NCBI RefSeq assembly: GCF_947495145.1
Contig: NZ_CANLXP010000004.1
Coordinates: 1-64,000 of the forward strand
Origin: an uncultured Arthrobacter sp.
GTDB lineage: Bacteria; Actinomycetota; Actinomycetes; Actinomycetales; Micrococcaceae
Length of the DNA stretch: 64,000 nucleotides
Reading direction: 5' to 3'
In this document: positions 29,495 to 37,410 of the stretch, piece by piece
Numbering within the stretch: the stretch's first letter is position 1
Layout of the letters: every line of letters starts with the position of its first letter
Made by a program: the position numbers and the translations under genes
The notes under the pieces: generated by a model
What the model saw: only the letters and a program-made list of their open reading frames with translations
Database searches by the model: none
Told to the model about the DNA's origin: nothing

Positions 29495-30784
29495 TCAGGC
29501 CTTGCCGATGACCCGATAGGTCACTCCGGCCCACTTCTCCGGCGAGCTTACCCGGCGACCGTCGATGAACGTCTTCACCCCGGGCAGATCGGACGGCGTC
29601 AGGTTTGCGTACTCTGCGTGGTTCGCCTGCACCACTGCAGCATCCACCGGCTCGCCAACCTGGTAGGCGTCGAATCCAAGAGAGGAAAGTTCCGCATCCG
29701 TGTACATCGGGTCGTGCACCAGCACCTTTGCGCCGCGTTCCTTCAGCGCGTCAACCGTCGCGAAGACGCCCGAGAAAGCCGTCTCCTTGACCTCGCCGCG
29801 GTAGGCAGCGCCAAGCACGACGACGGTGGCACCGCTCAGCTCGCCATGGGCGCCTTCCAGCAGCCCAACCGTGTACTCCGGCATCCCGGCATTGGCTTCG
29901 CGGGCCGCACGAACGACCGTTGCTGACGGATCGTTCCACAGATACAGCCGAGGATAAACGGGGATGCAGTGGCCTCCGACTGCGATGCCCGGCTGGTGGA
30001 TGTGGCTGTAGGGCTGGGAGTTCGAAGCCTCAATGACCTGGTAAATGTCGATTCCCGCAGTTGCGGCGAAGCGCGCAAACTGATTGGCCAGACCGATATT
30101 CACATCGCGGTAGGTCGTCTCGGCAAGCTTTGCCAGCTCCGATGCTTCGGCTGATCCCAGATCCCACACGCCGTTACCGCGAACCAGATCAGGACGGTCA
30201 TCGAAATCGAGAACGGCTTCGTAGAACTCGACCGCAGCCTTCGCGCCGTCGTCGGACAACCCGCCTACCAGCTTAGGGTACTTGCGGAGGTCCTCGAAGA
30301 CACGACCGGTCAGCACACGCTCCGGTGAGAACACGAGGTGGAAATCCTTGCCCTCGACCAGGCCCGAACCTTCCTCGAGCATCGGCTTCCACCGAGAACG
30401 GGTGGTCCCTACCGGAAGAGTCGTCTCATAGGAAACCAGCGTTCCCGGAGTGAGGTGCCTGGCCAGCTCTGTAGTGGCGCCGTCCATCCATCCGAAGTCA
30501 GGATTTGCTTCAGCGTCGACGAACAAAGGCACCACCAGGACCACTGCATCAGCATCAGGAACCGCCTGACCGTAATCAGTTGTCGCCCGAAGCTTGCCGG
30601 CGGGAACCAGTTCGGAAAGCTTTTCCTGGAGGTGCGCTTCACCGGGAAACGGCTCCACAGCGTTGTTGATCAACTCGACAACCTGGGCGTTAACGTCAAC
30701 GCCCACCACTTCGTGACCCTTCGACGCGAACTGGACTGCCAGCGGCAGACCGATTTTCCCAAGGGCAATGACAGCAATCTTCAC
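29495..30784 (-). CDS. wbpA: UDP-N-acetylglucosamine 6-dehydrogenase (WbpA-like)
   Basis: A 429-residue nucleotide-sugar dehydrogenase. NAD-binding IAVIALGKIGLPLAVQFASKG at the start (first Gly replaced by Ala in the GxGxxG), YETTLPVGTT, FSPERVLTGRVFEDL, the middle domain, and the catalytic Cys in GGHCIPVYP at about 270. It oxidises C6 of UDP-GlcNAc to UDP-GlcNAcA, the first step of the diacetamido-uronic acid pathway. It is the first gene of a five-gene operon running to 25671. GTG start with AAAGG about 11 nt upstream. The 177-bp gap to the divergent FtsK-like gene should hold both promoters; a TTGACG box is seen on the minus strand but no convincing -10. Confidence 0.9.
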   Translation of the reverse strand: MKIAVIALGKIGLPLAVQFASKGHEVVGVDVNAQVVELINNAVEPFPGEAHLQEKLSELVPAGKLRATTDYGQAVPDADAVVLVVPLFVDAEANPDFGWMDGATTELARHLTPGTLVSYETTLPVGTTRSRWKPMLEEGSGLVEGKDFHLVFSPERVLTGRVFEDLRKYPKLVGGLSDDGAKAAVEFYEAVLDFDDRPDLVRGNGVWDLGSAEASELAKLAETTYRDVNIGLANQFARFAATAGIDIYQVIEASNSQPYSHIHQPGIAVGGHCIPVYPRLYLWNDPSATVVRAAREANAGMPEYTVGLLEGAHGELSGATVVVLGAAYRGEVKETAFSGVFATVDALKERGAKVLVHDPMYTDAELSSLGFDAYQVGEPVDAAVVQANHAEYANLTPSDLPGVKTFIDGRRVSSPEKWAGVTYRVIGKA

Positions 30785-30961
30785 GGTGGTATGACCTTTT
30801 CTCTGTACGTGGAGCAGACCCGGCTCCAGATCCAGTAGCCAAGCCTATCGTCCCAGCTGGAATATCGCCCGTTGAAGCTTCCGCGGCGCTGACCGCGGCC
30901 CTTATCCACAGGTCGACGCCGACTCCCGTCAAGGAGCCCGAAATGCTCCTAGGCTCGAACC

Positions 30962-33900
30962 ATGGATCTGCACGTCACGCTCGCCGCAGGTCCGGGCGCG
31001 CAATTGCCGGGAGGCGAACCGACGGAGGAAATCGTCATCACGAGGGCCCATTTGTCGAGTGGCGAACAGCTTCACAGACAGCTGTCAGAACGAATTGGGA
31101 CCCAGCACCTCTCGATCGGCGGGACACCCCTGCAAGAGCTGGAACCAGGAGTACCGCCCCTGACGTCCGGCGCGGTGATCGTCGCCTCCCCAAGCCAGCG
31201 ACCGGCGTCGCGACCATCCGACGCCGGGAACCTGATCTTCCTCGTGCGGTCCGGACCCGACGCCGGCAAGTCAGTACCGCTCTCACGCGGCGTCTACACG
31301 ATCGGCCGAAGCGCAGCAGATATCTCCATCCATGACCCCGAACTCTCCCGCGTGCATGCCGTCCTCGCGGTGAGCAACGACGCCCTCGTCCTCCGCGATC
31401 GGAAGTCGGTGAACGGCGTCTGGGTGAACGGATCCCGCGTCGAACGAAGCCCGGTGACCACAGACTCCGAAATCCGCATCGGTGCCAGCCGTTGTGCCGT
31501 CGTCCTCGCGGACACGCCGGCCGAGTCAACCCTTCCCGCTGAGCTCCATGAGCCGTGCGAGGTCAGCGCGCCCCCTCCCCCGGAGGGCAACAGGTTACTG
31601 ATCCTCACAGCCTTCCTGCCGCTCGTGCTCGGCATTGTGCTCGCAGTGACCACTGGTATGTGGTTTTTCCTGGCGTTCAGTGCGCTCTCCGCCGTCACCG
31701 GCCTCGTACCGCTCATAAACGGACGAAGAAGACGCCGCGTGTTCGACGCAGCGGTGGCCGCAGCCGCAGCCAGAGACAGTGAACGACGACGACGCGCGGC
31801 ACCGGACCCAGGCGGGCTCGCGCTCGCTGCTCTGCGTCCACAGCTGGCCGACTTCGGTCGAATACCATCGCTGCACTCGCGCGGCACCTATCTACGGCTC
31901 GGCATCGCGGACCAGCACGCCAATGTCCAGCCCAAACCCACACCTGCGCAATGGCGGCCGCCCGTCATTACCGACGCGCCAGTGCTCCTCCCATTGGTGG
32001 AGAGCGGAGGTCAGGAACCGCTCAATCTGGACATCCGCGGACCGCTGGAAATCCTCGTCGAAGTCGCCCACTTCCTGCTTCTTCAGCTCGCCGCCCTTCG
32101 CGATGCCGGGGAAGTCCTCTGTTTCGGTGCCGCCGCAGCTCTACCGTCGGCGGCGAGATTCCTGCCAGGGGTGACCCTCGTTGCCGATCACGCACGGTTC
32201 GCTGAACTTCTCGCTTCCCGCAGGTACTCCACAATCATGACCTTCGATTCGGGAACGGTCACAGCAGCGGAAGGGATGCGCATCTACCGTTTCTCGTCGT
32301 CGAACCGACGTGACAAGGAGCGTTGGACCATCGACTACTTTCCGCCGCGGCCCGAACTCACAACCCCGGACGGCGCTGTTTGTTTCCAGCCGGATTTCGT
32401 CCAATCGGACACATTTGAGCGGTTGGCCCGAGCAATCGGAACACGTAGCCGACCGCACGCAGCCGATCAGACAGGGACAACAGTCCCGGATGCTCTCGCG
32501 TTTCTGGACCTGCTGCCTTGCGACAGTGACAGCATTGCGGAAAGATGGCGCACGGCGTGGAACGGCTCACATCTTTGTACAAGCATCGGGTCATCGGCTG
32601 AGGGACCGCTGGTGCTTGATCTGGTGATGAGCGGCCCACATCTGCTTATCGCCGGGACAACAGGATCCGGCAAATCCGAGTTCCTGCGGACACTGGTCCT
32701 TGGTCTGGCGCTCAGCTACTCCCCCACCGGCCTGAACTTCCTCTTCATCGACTTCAAGGGCGGCTCCGGACTCGGCGGACTTGCGCACCTGCCGCACGTT
32801 ACCGGCATGTTCACCGACCTCTCGGTAGCTGCTGTCTCCCGCACCCTTGTCTCCCTCAGGGCAGAGATCAAGCGGCGCGAAGCACTCTTCGCAGACGCCG
32901 GTGCTGCCGACTACCTTGAGTACCGTAGAAGCACCGCCATGCCGTTACCCCGTCTAGTGACAGTGATCGACGAGTTTCGGATGCTCAGCGAGGAGGTTCC
33001 CGGGTCCGTCCAGGAACTGATGCGGATCGCTTCCCTGGGGCGCTCGCTCGGGATGCATCTTGTCCTTGCAACGCAGCGCCCGCAGGGTGCGATCACATCC
33101 GATATCCGCGCAAACATCACGGCAAACGTTGCACTGAGGGTTCAATCCGCCATGGAATCCCAGGACGTCCTCGAAGCAGCAGTAGCAGCGTCCATCCCGG
33201 TCAACCTTCCCGGCCGTGGTTTTCTGCGCATAGCCTCCGGGGAGCCCATCGAGTTCCAGACCGCGACGACGACGGCGCCCGGCTCCAACTCGCTGTCCGC
33301 CTCAGTTACGTCCTTTGCTTCCTTCCTGGCGCAGAGCCCCGGCTATGAAATAGCCGATCACGCAGGGAAAGACACTGCCCGGGAAGTAACCCCAGATTCG
33401 GCAGATAACCTTCAGGCGCTTGTGGACTCCGCCAACAGAGCTGCGCACCTGCTACCGGTTCCGCGGCTGCGAAAACCGGTATGTCCGTCCCTGCCGTCGG
33501 CGCTCACGCGCTCGACCGCGGTGCCGACCGACACTCCGCAGCTTGGCCTGCTCGACCTCCCCGAGAAGCAAAAGCAACGTCCGCTTGTATGGGATCCCGC
33601 ACGTCACTCACATCTCGCACTTGTGGGTCAGCCCGGCAGCGGGCAGGGCATGGTGCTCCAGGCCCTGACGGCGGAACATCTCCGCACCCTGCCCGACCGG
33701 CACCTCTATCTACTCGACGGCGACTCGACCCTGCGCCCTGTCAATGATGCTGCACAGGTCGGCGCCTATGTCACTGCCGCCGATGTGAAACGGGCTGCCA
33801 GAGTCCTCGAACGGATTGCCGAGCTGGTGACGGTTCGGCTCGGCAACGCTCAGTCCATAACCTCCCACTTCCCGCAACTCACAGTCTTTATCTCGGGCTG

Positions 33901-34879
33901 GGGAAGGTGGGCAACGGCGTTCCGCAGCAGCCGCTTCGCTTGGGCGGAAGACGCGCTGCAGGACATCGTGCGTGACGGCGAAGCCGCCGGAATCTCACTG
34001 GTCATTGCGGGTGAGCGGGAACTCATCGCCAGCAGGTTCTTTTCCGCGTTGCCCAACCGCCTCTACCTGCCGCTCGGTGCCAGCTCAGAGGCTCTACTCA
34101 CCTGGCCGAAGCTTCCTGCCATCGATTCGATACCCGGTCGTGCGTTCGTTCAGGGCCGTATCAGCGCTGACGGGGATGCGATTGCCCAACTCATGATGGA
34201 TCCCGGCCCGGTGCCCCGCGGGCTGCCGGCACAGCGACCGTTCACCGTCGCTGCACTTCCCCGCATTGTCAGGAGCATTGATCTCCCAGCAACGCACCCA
34301 TCTCTGGGGCAGCTACGGATCCCAGTGGGTGTGGGCGGTGATGACCTCGCCCCAGTGGAGTTGGCGCTGCCGCAGCGAACGGTGGCGGTGGTCGTCGGGT
34401 CAGCCGGCAGCGGCAAATCGCAGACGCTCAACCTGGTCGCACAATTGGCCCCTGAGTCAGTGAGATGCCTGCGGCCCCTCGAAAATGAAGATCCGGCGGT
34501 TTTCTGGAAGCAGGCCGCCATGGGAGGAGCTGGCGGGAAGGATCTGCTGCTCGTTGACGACGCCGACCTGCTACCCCGCGATACCCACCAGCAACTCGCT
34601 GAAATGCTGGCGGCCGGCGCACGGGCTGTCTTTGCCTGCTCACCCTCGCCAGCAATCGCGGTCAGCCCCGCCCTTGCTTCCCTGCGCGTCAATCCGGTGG
34701 GGATCATCCTCGGTCCCCGGTCGCCCGCTGATGGGGATATCTTCGGCTTACGCGTCGATGTGGATGGCAAGTCACCGCCGGGACGCGGCATCCTCGTGCA
34801 CTCGCACTGCACAGTGGAAATTCAGGTTGCCCTCTGTGAGCGCGCCCCGTCCGGGTGGGATCCATCGAGGTCCTCCTGA
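30962..34879 (+). CDS. FHA-FtsK/SpoIIIE (EssC-like) membrane ATPase
   Basis: 1,305 residues. Domain order: N-terminal ubiquitin-like region, FHA domain at about 91-182 (YTIGRS, DPELSRVHA, NGVWVNG), two membrane helices at about 212-252, then three FtsK-type ATPase units. Unit 1 is intact (Walker A GTTGSGKSE near 565, TVIDEFRML near 666). Unit 2 has lost the Walker lysine (GQPGSGQGM near 888). Unit 3 keeps GSAGSGKSQ near 1145 and LLLVDDADLL. This is the layout of EssC/EccC motor ATPases of type VII secretion. No WXG100 substrate or other T7SS part lies beside it, so the role is open. The ATG is about 20 nt after a CAAGGAGC ribosome site; the start could lie slightly elsewhere. Confidence 0.85.
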   Translation: MDLHVTLAAGPGAQLPGGEPTEEIVITRAHLSSGEQLHRQLSERIGTQHLSIGGTPLQELEPGVPPLTSGAVIVASPSQRPASRPSDAGNLIFLVRSGPDAGKSVPLSRGVYTIGRSAADISIHDPELSRVHAVLAVSNDALVLRDRKSVNGVWVNGSRVERSPVTTDSEIRIGASRCAVVLADTPAESTLPAELHEPCEVSAPPPPEGNRLLILTAFLPLVLGIVLAVTTGMWFFLAFSALSAVTGLVPLINGRRRRRVFDAAVAAAAARDSERRRRAAPDPGGLALAALRPQLADFGRIPSLHSRGTYLRLGIADQHANVQPKPTPAQWRPPVITDAPVLLPLVESGGQEPLNLDIRGPLEILVEVAHFLLLQLAALRDAGEVLCFGAAAALPSAARFLPGVTLVADHARFAELLASRRYSTIMTFDSGTVTAAEGMRIYRFSSSNRRDKERWTIDYFPPRPELTTPDGAVCFQPDFVQSDTFERLARAIGTRSRPHAADQTGTTVPDALAFLDLLPCDSDSIAERWRTAWNGSHLCTSIGSSAEGPLVLDLVMSGPHLLIAGTTGSGKSEFLRTLVLGLALSYSPTGLNFLFIDFKGGSGLGGLAHLPHVTGMFTDLSVAAVSRTLVSLRAEIKRREALFADAGAADYLEYRRSTAMPLPRLVTVIDEFRMLSEEVPGSVQELMRIASLGRSLGMHLVLATQRPQGAITSDIRANITANVALRVQSAMESQDVLEAAVAASIPVNLPGRGFLRIASGEPIEFQTATTTAPGSNSLSASVTSFASFLAQSPGYEIADHAGKDTAREVTPDSADNLQALVDSANRAAHLLPVPRLRKPVCPSLPSALTRSTAVPTDTPQLGLLDLPEKQKQRPLVWDPARHSHLALVGQPGSGQGMVLQALTAEHLRTLPDRHLYLLDGDSTLRPVNDAAQVGAYVTAADVKRAARVLERIAELVTVRLGNAQSITSHFPQLTVFISGWGRWATAFRSSRFAWAEDALQDIVRDGEAAGISLVIAGERELIASRFFSALPNRLYLPLGASSEALLTWPKLPAIDSIPGRAFVQGRISADGDAIAQLMMDPGPVPRGLPAQRPFTVAALPRIVRSIDLPATHPSLGQLRIPVGVGGDDLAPVELALPQRTVAVVVGSAGSGKSQTLNLVAQLAPESVRCLRPLENEDPAVFWKQAAMGGAGGKDLLLVDDADLLPRDTHQQLAEMLAAGARAVFACSPSPAIAVSPALASLRVNPVGIILGPRSPADGDIFGLRVDVDGKSPPGRGILVHSHCTVEIQVALCERAPSGWDPSRSS

Positions 34880-34890
34880 CAGCATCAGGG

Positions 34891-35322
34891 CTAGAGCATA
34901 GGTGTGCCGTCGCCCGTCCGGCTGGTGTAGGCCGCGACGGGACGTGTGAAGAGTTGGTGCACCACTACCACCGCGGGTACCAGTAGCAGGAGACCGACCC
35001 AGATTATTCCACCGGTCAGCGTAGGTATTGCAACAACAATCACGAAGAACTGGAAGACCAGCGCTGCGGATCGTGTCCAGCGGTATCCCCGGAAGAGAAA
35101 GTGCGCCACGATCAGGAGCCACCCTGCGAAAAGGAGCAGGAGTACCAGCATGAAAACCGCGCCGCCCAAAGAGGTGGGCGTGCTTGTGAGCAGACCGAAA
35201 GCAAACCAACCGGCGACGGCGAGCAGGACTGCTGCCTCGCAGAGCAGAATCGCCGCGATGATTACCACCCCTACCGGCCGGGCTCTCTCATGGGACTGGG
35301 GCAGGGAGGCGGGTCTTGACAC
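34891..35322 (-). CDS. Small membrane protein, four helices
   Basis: A 143-residue protein with four predicted membrane helices (about 17-40, 50-72, 82-105, 106-128) and short charged ends. Family not recognised. Convergent with the EssC-like gene (11-nt gap) and divergent from whiB1. Nothing in the sequence ties it to either. Confidence 0.7.
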   Translation of the reverse strand: MSRPASLPQSHERARPVGVVIIAAILLCEAAVLLAVAGWFAFGLLTSTPTSLGGAVFMLVLLLLFAGWLLIVAHFLFRGYRWTRSAALVFQFFVIVVAIPTLTGGIIWVGLLLLVPAVVVVHQLFTRPVAAYTSRTGDGTPML

Positions 35323-35473
35323 AGTCGCACCCTACCGGACATAGTCGTTCACAGCTACGGATGCTTTGCCTGTTGTCAACTGTGTGACGCATCCCTCATG
35401 GTTTGAGGCAATTACCTTCTGGTTACCCCTTGTTTGCGTGTGCGTAACGTGACAACCTTAATGAAGGAAATGC

Positions 35474-35495
35474 GGGGGCCGTAGTGGCCCCCTTT
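35474..35495 (+). promoter_or_regulatory. GC-rich hairpin with T tract in the whiB1 leader
   Basis: GGGGGCC pairs perfectly with GGCCCCC around a 5-base loop, followed by TTTA. It is shaped like an intrinsic terminator but stands between two divergent genes, 60-85 nt before the whiB1 start, with no coding gene upstream on that strand. A possible 7-codon mini-ORF (ATG at 35461, stop TAG at 35482) ends in its 5' arm. An attenuator for whiB1 is one reading. Confidence 0.5.
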
Positions 35496-35509
35496 ACTAT
35501 GACACCCCT

Positions 35510-35525
35510 CGTGAATGTTTTCACA
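35510..35525 (+). promoter_or_regulatory. Crp/GlxR-type operator upstream of whiB1
   Basis: CGTGAATGTTTTCACA matches the Crp-family consensus TGTGA-N6-TCACA at nine of ten defined positions. It is centred about 41 nt before the whiB1 ATG. In Mycobacterium tuberculosis whiB1 is known to be controlled by the cAMP receptor protein, which supports the call. Whether it activates or represses here depends on the unmapped transcription start. Confidence 0.6.
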
Positions 35526-35558
35526 AACCTCGCGAGTTGTAAGGAGAAAGTGATCAGC

Positions 35559-35807
35559 ATGGACTGGCGTAGCCGCGCTGCCTGCCTAGACAAAGACCCG
35601 GAACTGTTTTTCCCGGTCGGCAACACAGGGCCCGCCCTGCTTCAGATTGAAGAAGCAAAGAGCGTGTGCCGCCGATGCCAGGTCATCGACACCTGCCTCC
35701 AGTGGGCGATTGAGTCCGGACAGGATGCCGGCGTCTGGGGTGGGCTGAGCGAAGACGAACGCCGCGCGCTCAAGCGACGCGCAGCGCGAGCACGCCGGGC
35801 TTCCTGA
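35559..35807 (+). CDS. whiB1: WhiB-family iron-sulphur regulator, WhiB1-like
   Basis: An 82-residue protein with the four cluster-binding cysteines at 9, 37, 40 and 46 (AACLD, CRRC, TCLQWA), the GVWGG turn, and the basic tail RRALKRRAARARRAS that contacts DNA. WhiB1 binds a nitric-oxide-sensitive 4Fe-4S cluster and the housekeeping sigma factor region 4, and is essential in mycobacteria. MDWRSRAAC at 35559 matches the usual WhiB1 start and has AAGGAG upstream at about 35541. The adjacent pdtaS-type kinase is the same neighbour as in mycobacteria. Confidence 0.95.
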   Translation: MDWRSRAACLDKDPELFFPVGNTGPALLQIEEAKSVCRRCQVIDTCLQWAIESGQDAGVWGGLSEDERRALKRRAARARRAS

Positions 35808-35833
35808 CTGAAGAGTCACACCCTAAGACATAG

Positions 35834-35870
35834 CTGAAGGGAGGGCATCGGTAGATGCCCTCCCTTCAGT
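35834..35870. terminator. Bidirectional intrinsic terminator between whiB1 and pdtaS
   Basis: A perfect 15-bp stem, CTGAAGGGAGGGCAT and ATGCCCTCCCTTCAG, around a 6-base loop, with TTTG on the plus side. It lies in the 83-bp gap between the two convergent genes and can serve both. Confidence 0.9.
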
Positions 35871-35890
35871 TTGTCGTCGCTTCGAGCCAA

Positions 35891-37399
35891 TCAGATTCCT
35901 TGGGAGGAAGGCCGCGATGCGCCGGTTTTACGCCGTGCTCCGGGGATTCCCATTTCGATAGTGACAACCGTGCCGCCGCCTTCCCGCGAAGTCCACTCGA
36001 TCGTGCCGCCCAGTTCGCTCATGACGAGGGTCCTCACGATCTGCAGACCGAGTCCCTCGCTGTAGCCCTCCGGCGGCAGACCTGCCCCGTCGTCCATAAT
36101 GGAAACGGTGAGCATCTCGCCGTCATCGCCCACGCTTCTGTTAGCGCCAAGCCAGACTGTGCCGGGCCGATCGGCCAAGCCATGCTCGACGGCGTTCGTC
36201 ACCAGCTCATTGATCACCAGGGCCAGCGGGGTGGCAAAATCGCTGGGGAGCTCACCGAATTCGCCTGACCGCTCTGTCCGGACAGCCTGATTCGGCGACG
36301 CTACTTCCGCAGACAAGCGGAATTGACGCGCAATAAGCTCGTCGAAGTCCACGCTCTGCGAAAGGCCCTGCGACAACGTCTCATGGACCAGCGCGATCGT
36401 GGCCACCCGCCGCATCGCCTGCTCCAGACCCTGTTTCGCTTCATCGCTCACCATGCGGCGTGACTGCATCCTCAACAGGGCAGCCACGGTCTGCAGATTG
36501 TTCTTCACCCGGTGATGAATCTCACGGATTGTCGCGTCCTTGGACACCAGCTCCATCTCCCGCCGCCTGAGCTCCGACACGTCGCGGCAGAGCACCAGTG
36601 CACCGAAACGTTCCTTGTCATCGCGAAGTGGGATAGCACGCAGTGACAGGCTCACGCCCCTGGACTCGATTTCGGTACGCCAGGGCATCTTGCCTGTCAA
36701 TACGAGTGGCAACGTCTCGTCAACCATCCTGCGGTCCTTCAGCAGCGAGGTCACGATCTCGGCGAGGGGACGCCCTTCTAGCGTCTCGACGTCACCCAGT
36801 CGCCGGAATGCTGAAACACCGTTTGGACTGGCATACTGCACGACGCCGTCCACATCGAGCCGAATCAGACCGTCCCCTACGCGCGGGGCACCCCGCCTGG
36901 ATCCCGTCGGCGTAGCGAAATCGGGCCACAGCCCCAAAGTCGCCATCCGCAGCAGATCGTAGGCACACTGCCGGTAGGTCAGCTCCAGCCGTGATGGCAT
37001 GCGCGAGCTGGACAGGTCCATGTGAGAGGTGACGACGGCAAGAGTTCTGCCGTTTCGCACCATCGGTACCGCTTCGACGCGCATCGCCATCTCCGTGGTC
37101 CAGTTGGTTTCCCCGGACCGTTCGATCTGCTGGCTCTCCCAGGCCTTGTCAACCAGCGGTTGAAGATCAGCGCGGATCCGTTCACCCACGAAGTCGCTGT
37201 GAAAGACGGTGTGCGAGGTGGAAGGGCGCACATGTGCCAGCGCAACGTAGCCGCCGTCGTGCAGGGGAAACCACAGCGCAAGGTCTGCAAATGCAAGGTC
37301 CGCAACCATCTGCCAGTCCCCCACCAAAAGATGCAGCCATTCAGCATCGCCCGGCGCGAAACCCGTGTGTTCCCGGATGGGGTCCGTGAAGATCGCCAC
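35891..37399 (-). CDS. pdtaS: Sensor histidine kinase, PdtaS-like
   Basis: 502 residues, soluble, with an N-terminal GAF-like sensor region (to about 160), a PAS domain (about 175-285) and a HisKA_2-type kinase core: IREIHHRVKNNLQTVAALLRMQSRR with the phospho-His at about 295-296, LVINELVTNAVEHGL, DDGAGLPPEG and EGLGLQIV. PdtaS phosphorylates the RNA-binding antiterminator PdtaR in mycobacteria; no pdtaR is seen in the window. It starts 11 nt after the end of gdh on the same strand, so it may be partly cotranscribed with it. Confidence 0.9.
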   Translation of the reverse strand: MAIFTDPIREHTGFAPGDAEWLHLLVGDWQMVADLAFADLALWFPLHDGGYVALAHVRPSTSHTVFHSDFVGERIRADLQPLVDKAWESQQIERSGETNWTTEMAMRVEAVPMVRNGRTLAVVTSHMDLSSSRMPSRLELTYRQCAYDLLRMATLGLWPDFATPTGSRRGAPRVGDGLIRLDVDGVVQYASPNGVSAFRRLGDVETLEGRPLAEIVTSLLKDRRMVDETLPLVLTGKMPWRTEIESRGVSLSLRAIPLRDDKERFGALVLCRDVSELRRREMELVSKDATIREIHHRVKNNLQTVAALLRMQSRRMVSDEAKQGLEQAMRRVATIALVHETLSQGLSQSVDFDELIARQFRLSAEVASPNQAVRTERSGEFGELPSDFATPLALVINELVTNAVEHGLADRPGTVWLGANRSVGDDGEMLTVSIMDDGAGLPPEGYSEGLGLQIVRTLVMSELGGTIEWTSREGGGTVVTIEMGIPGARRKTGASRPSSQGI

Positions 37400-37410
37400 C
37401 TATGCCTCCC

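Noticed and set aside
30902-30910. Exact DnaA-box match TTATCCACA (another at about 52826-52834)
   Set aside because: Single isolated boxes without clusters, AT-rich unwinding region or dnaA/dnaN genes; not an origin.
30962-34879. Complete type VII secretion locus
   Set aside because: Only the EssC-like ATPase is present; no WXG100, EccB/D or mycosin-like genes are nearby.
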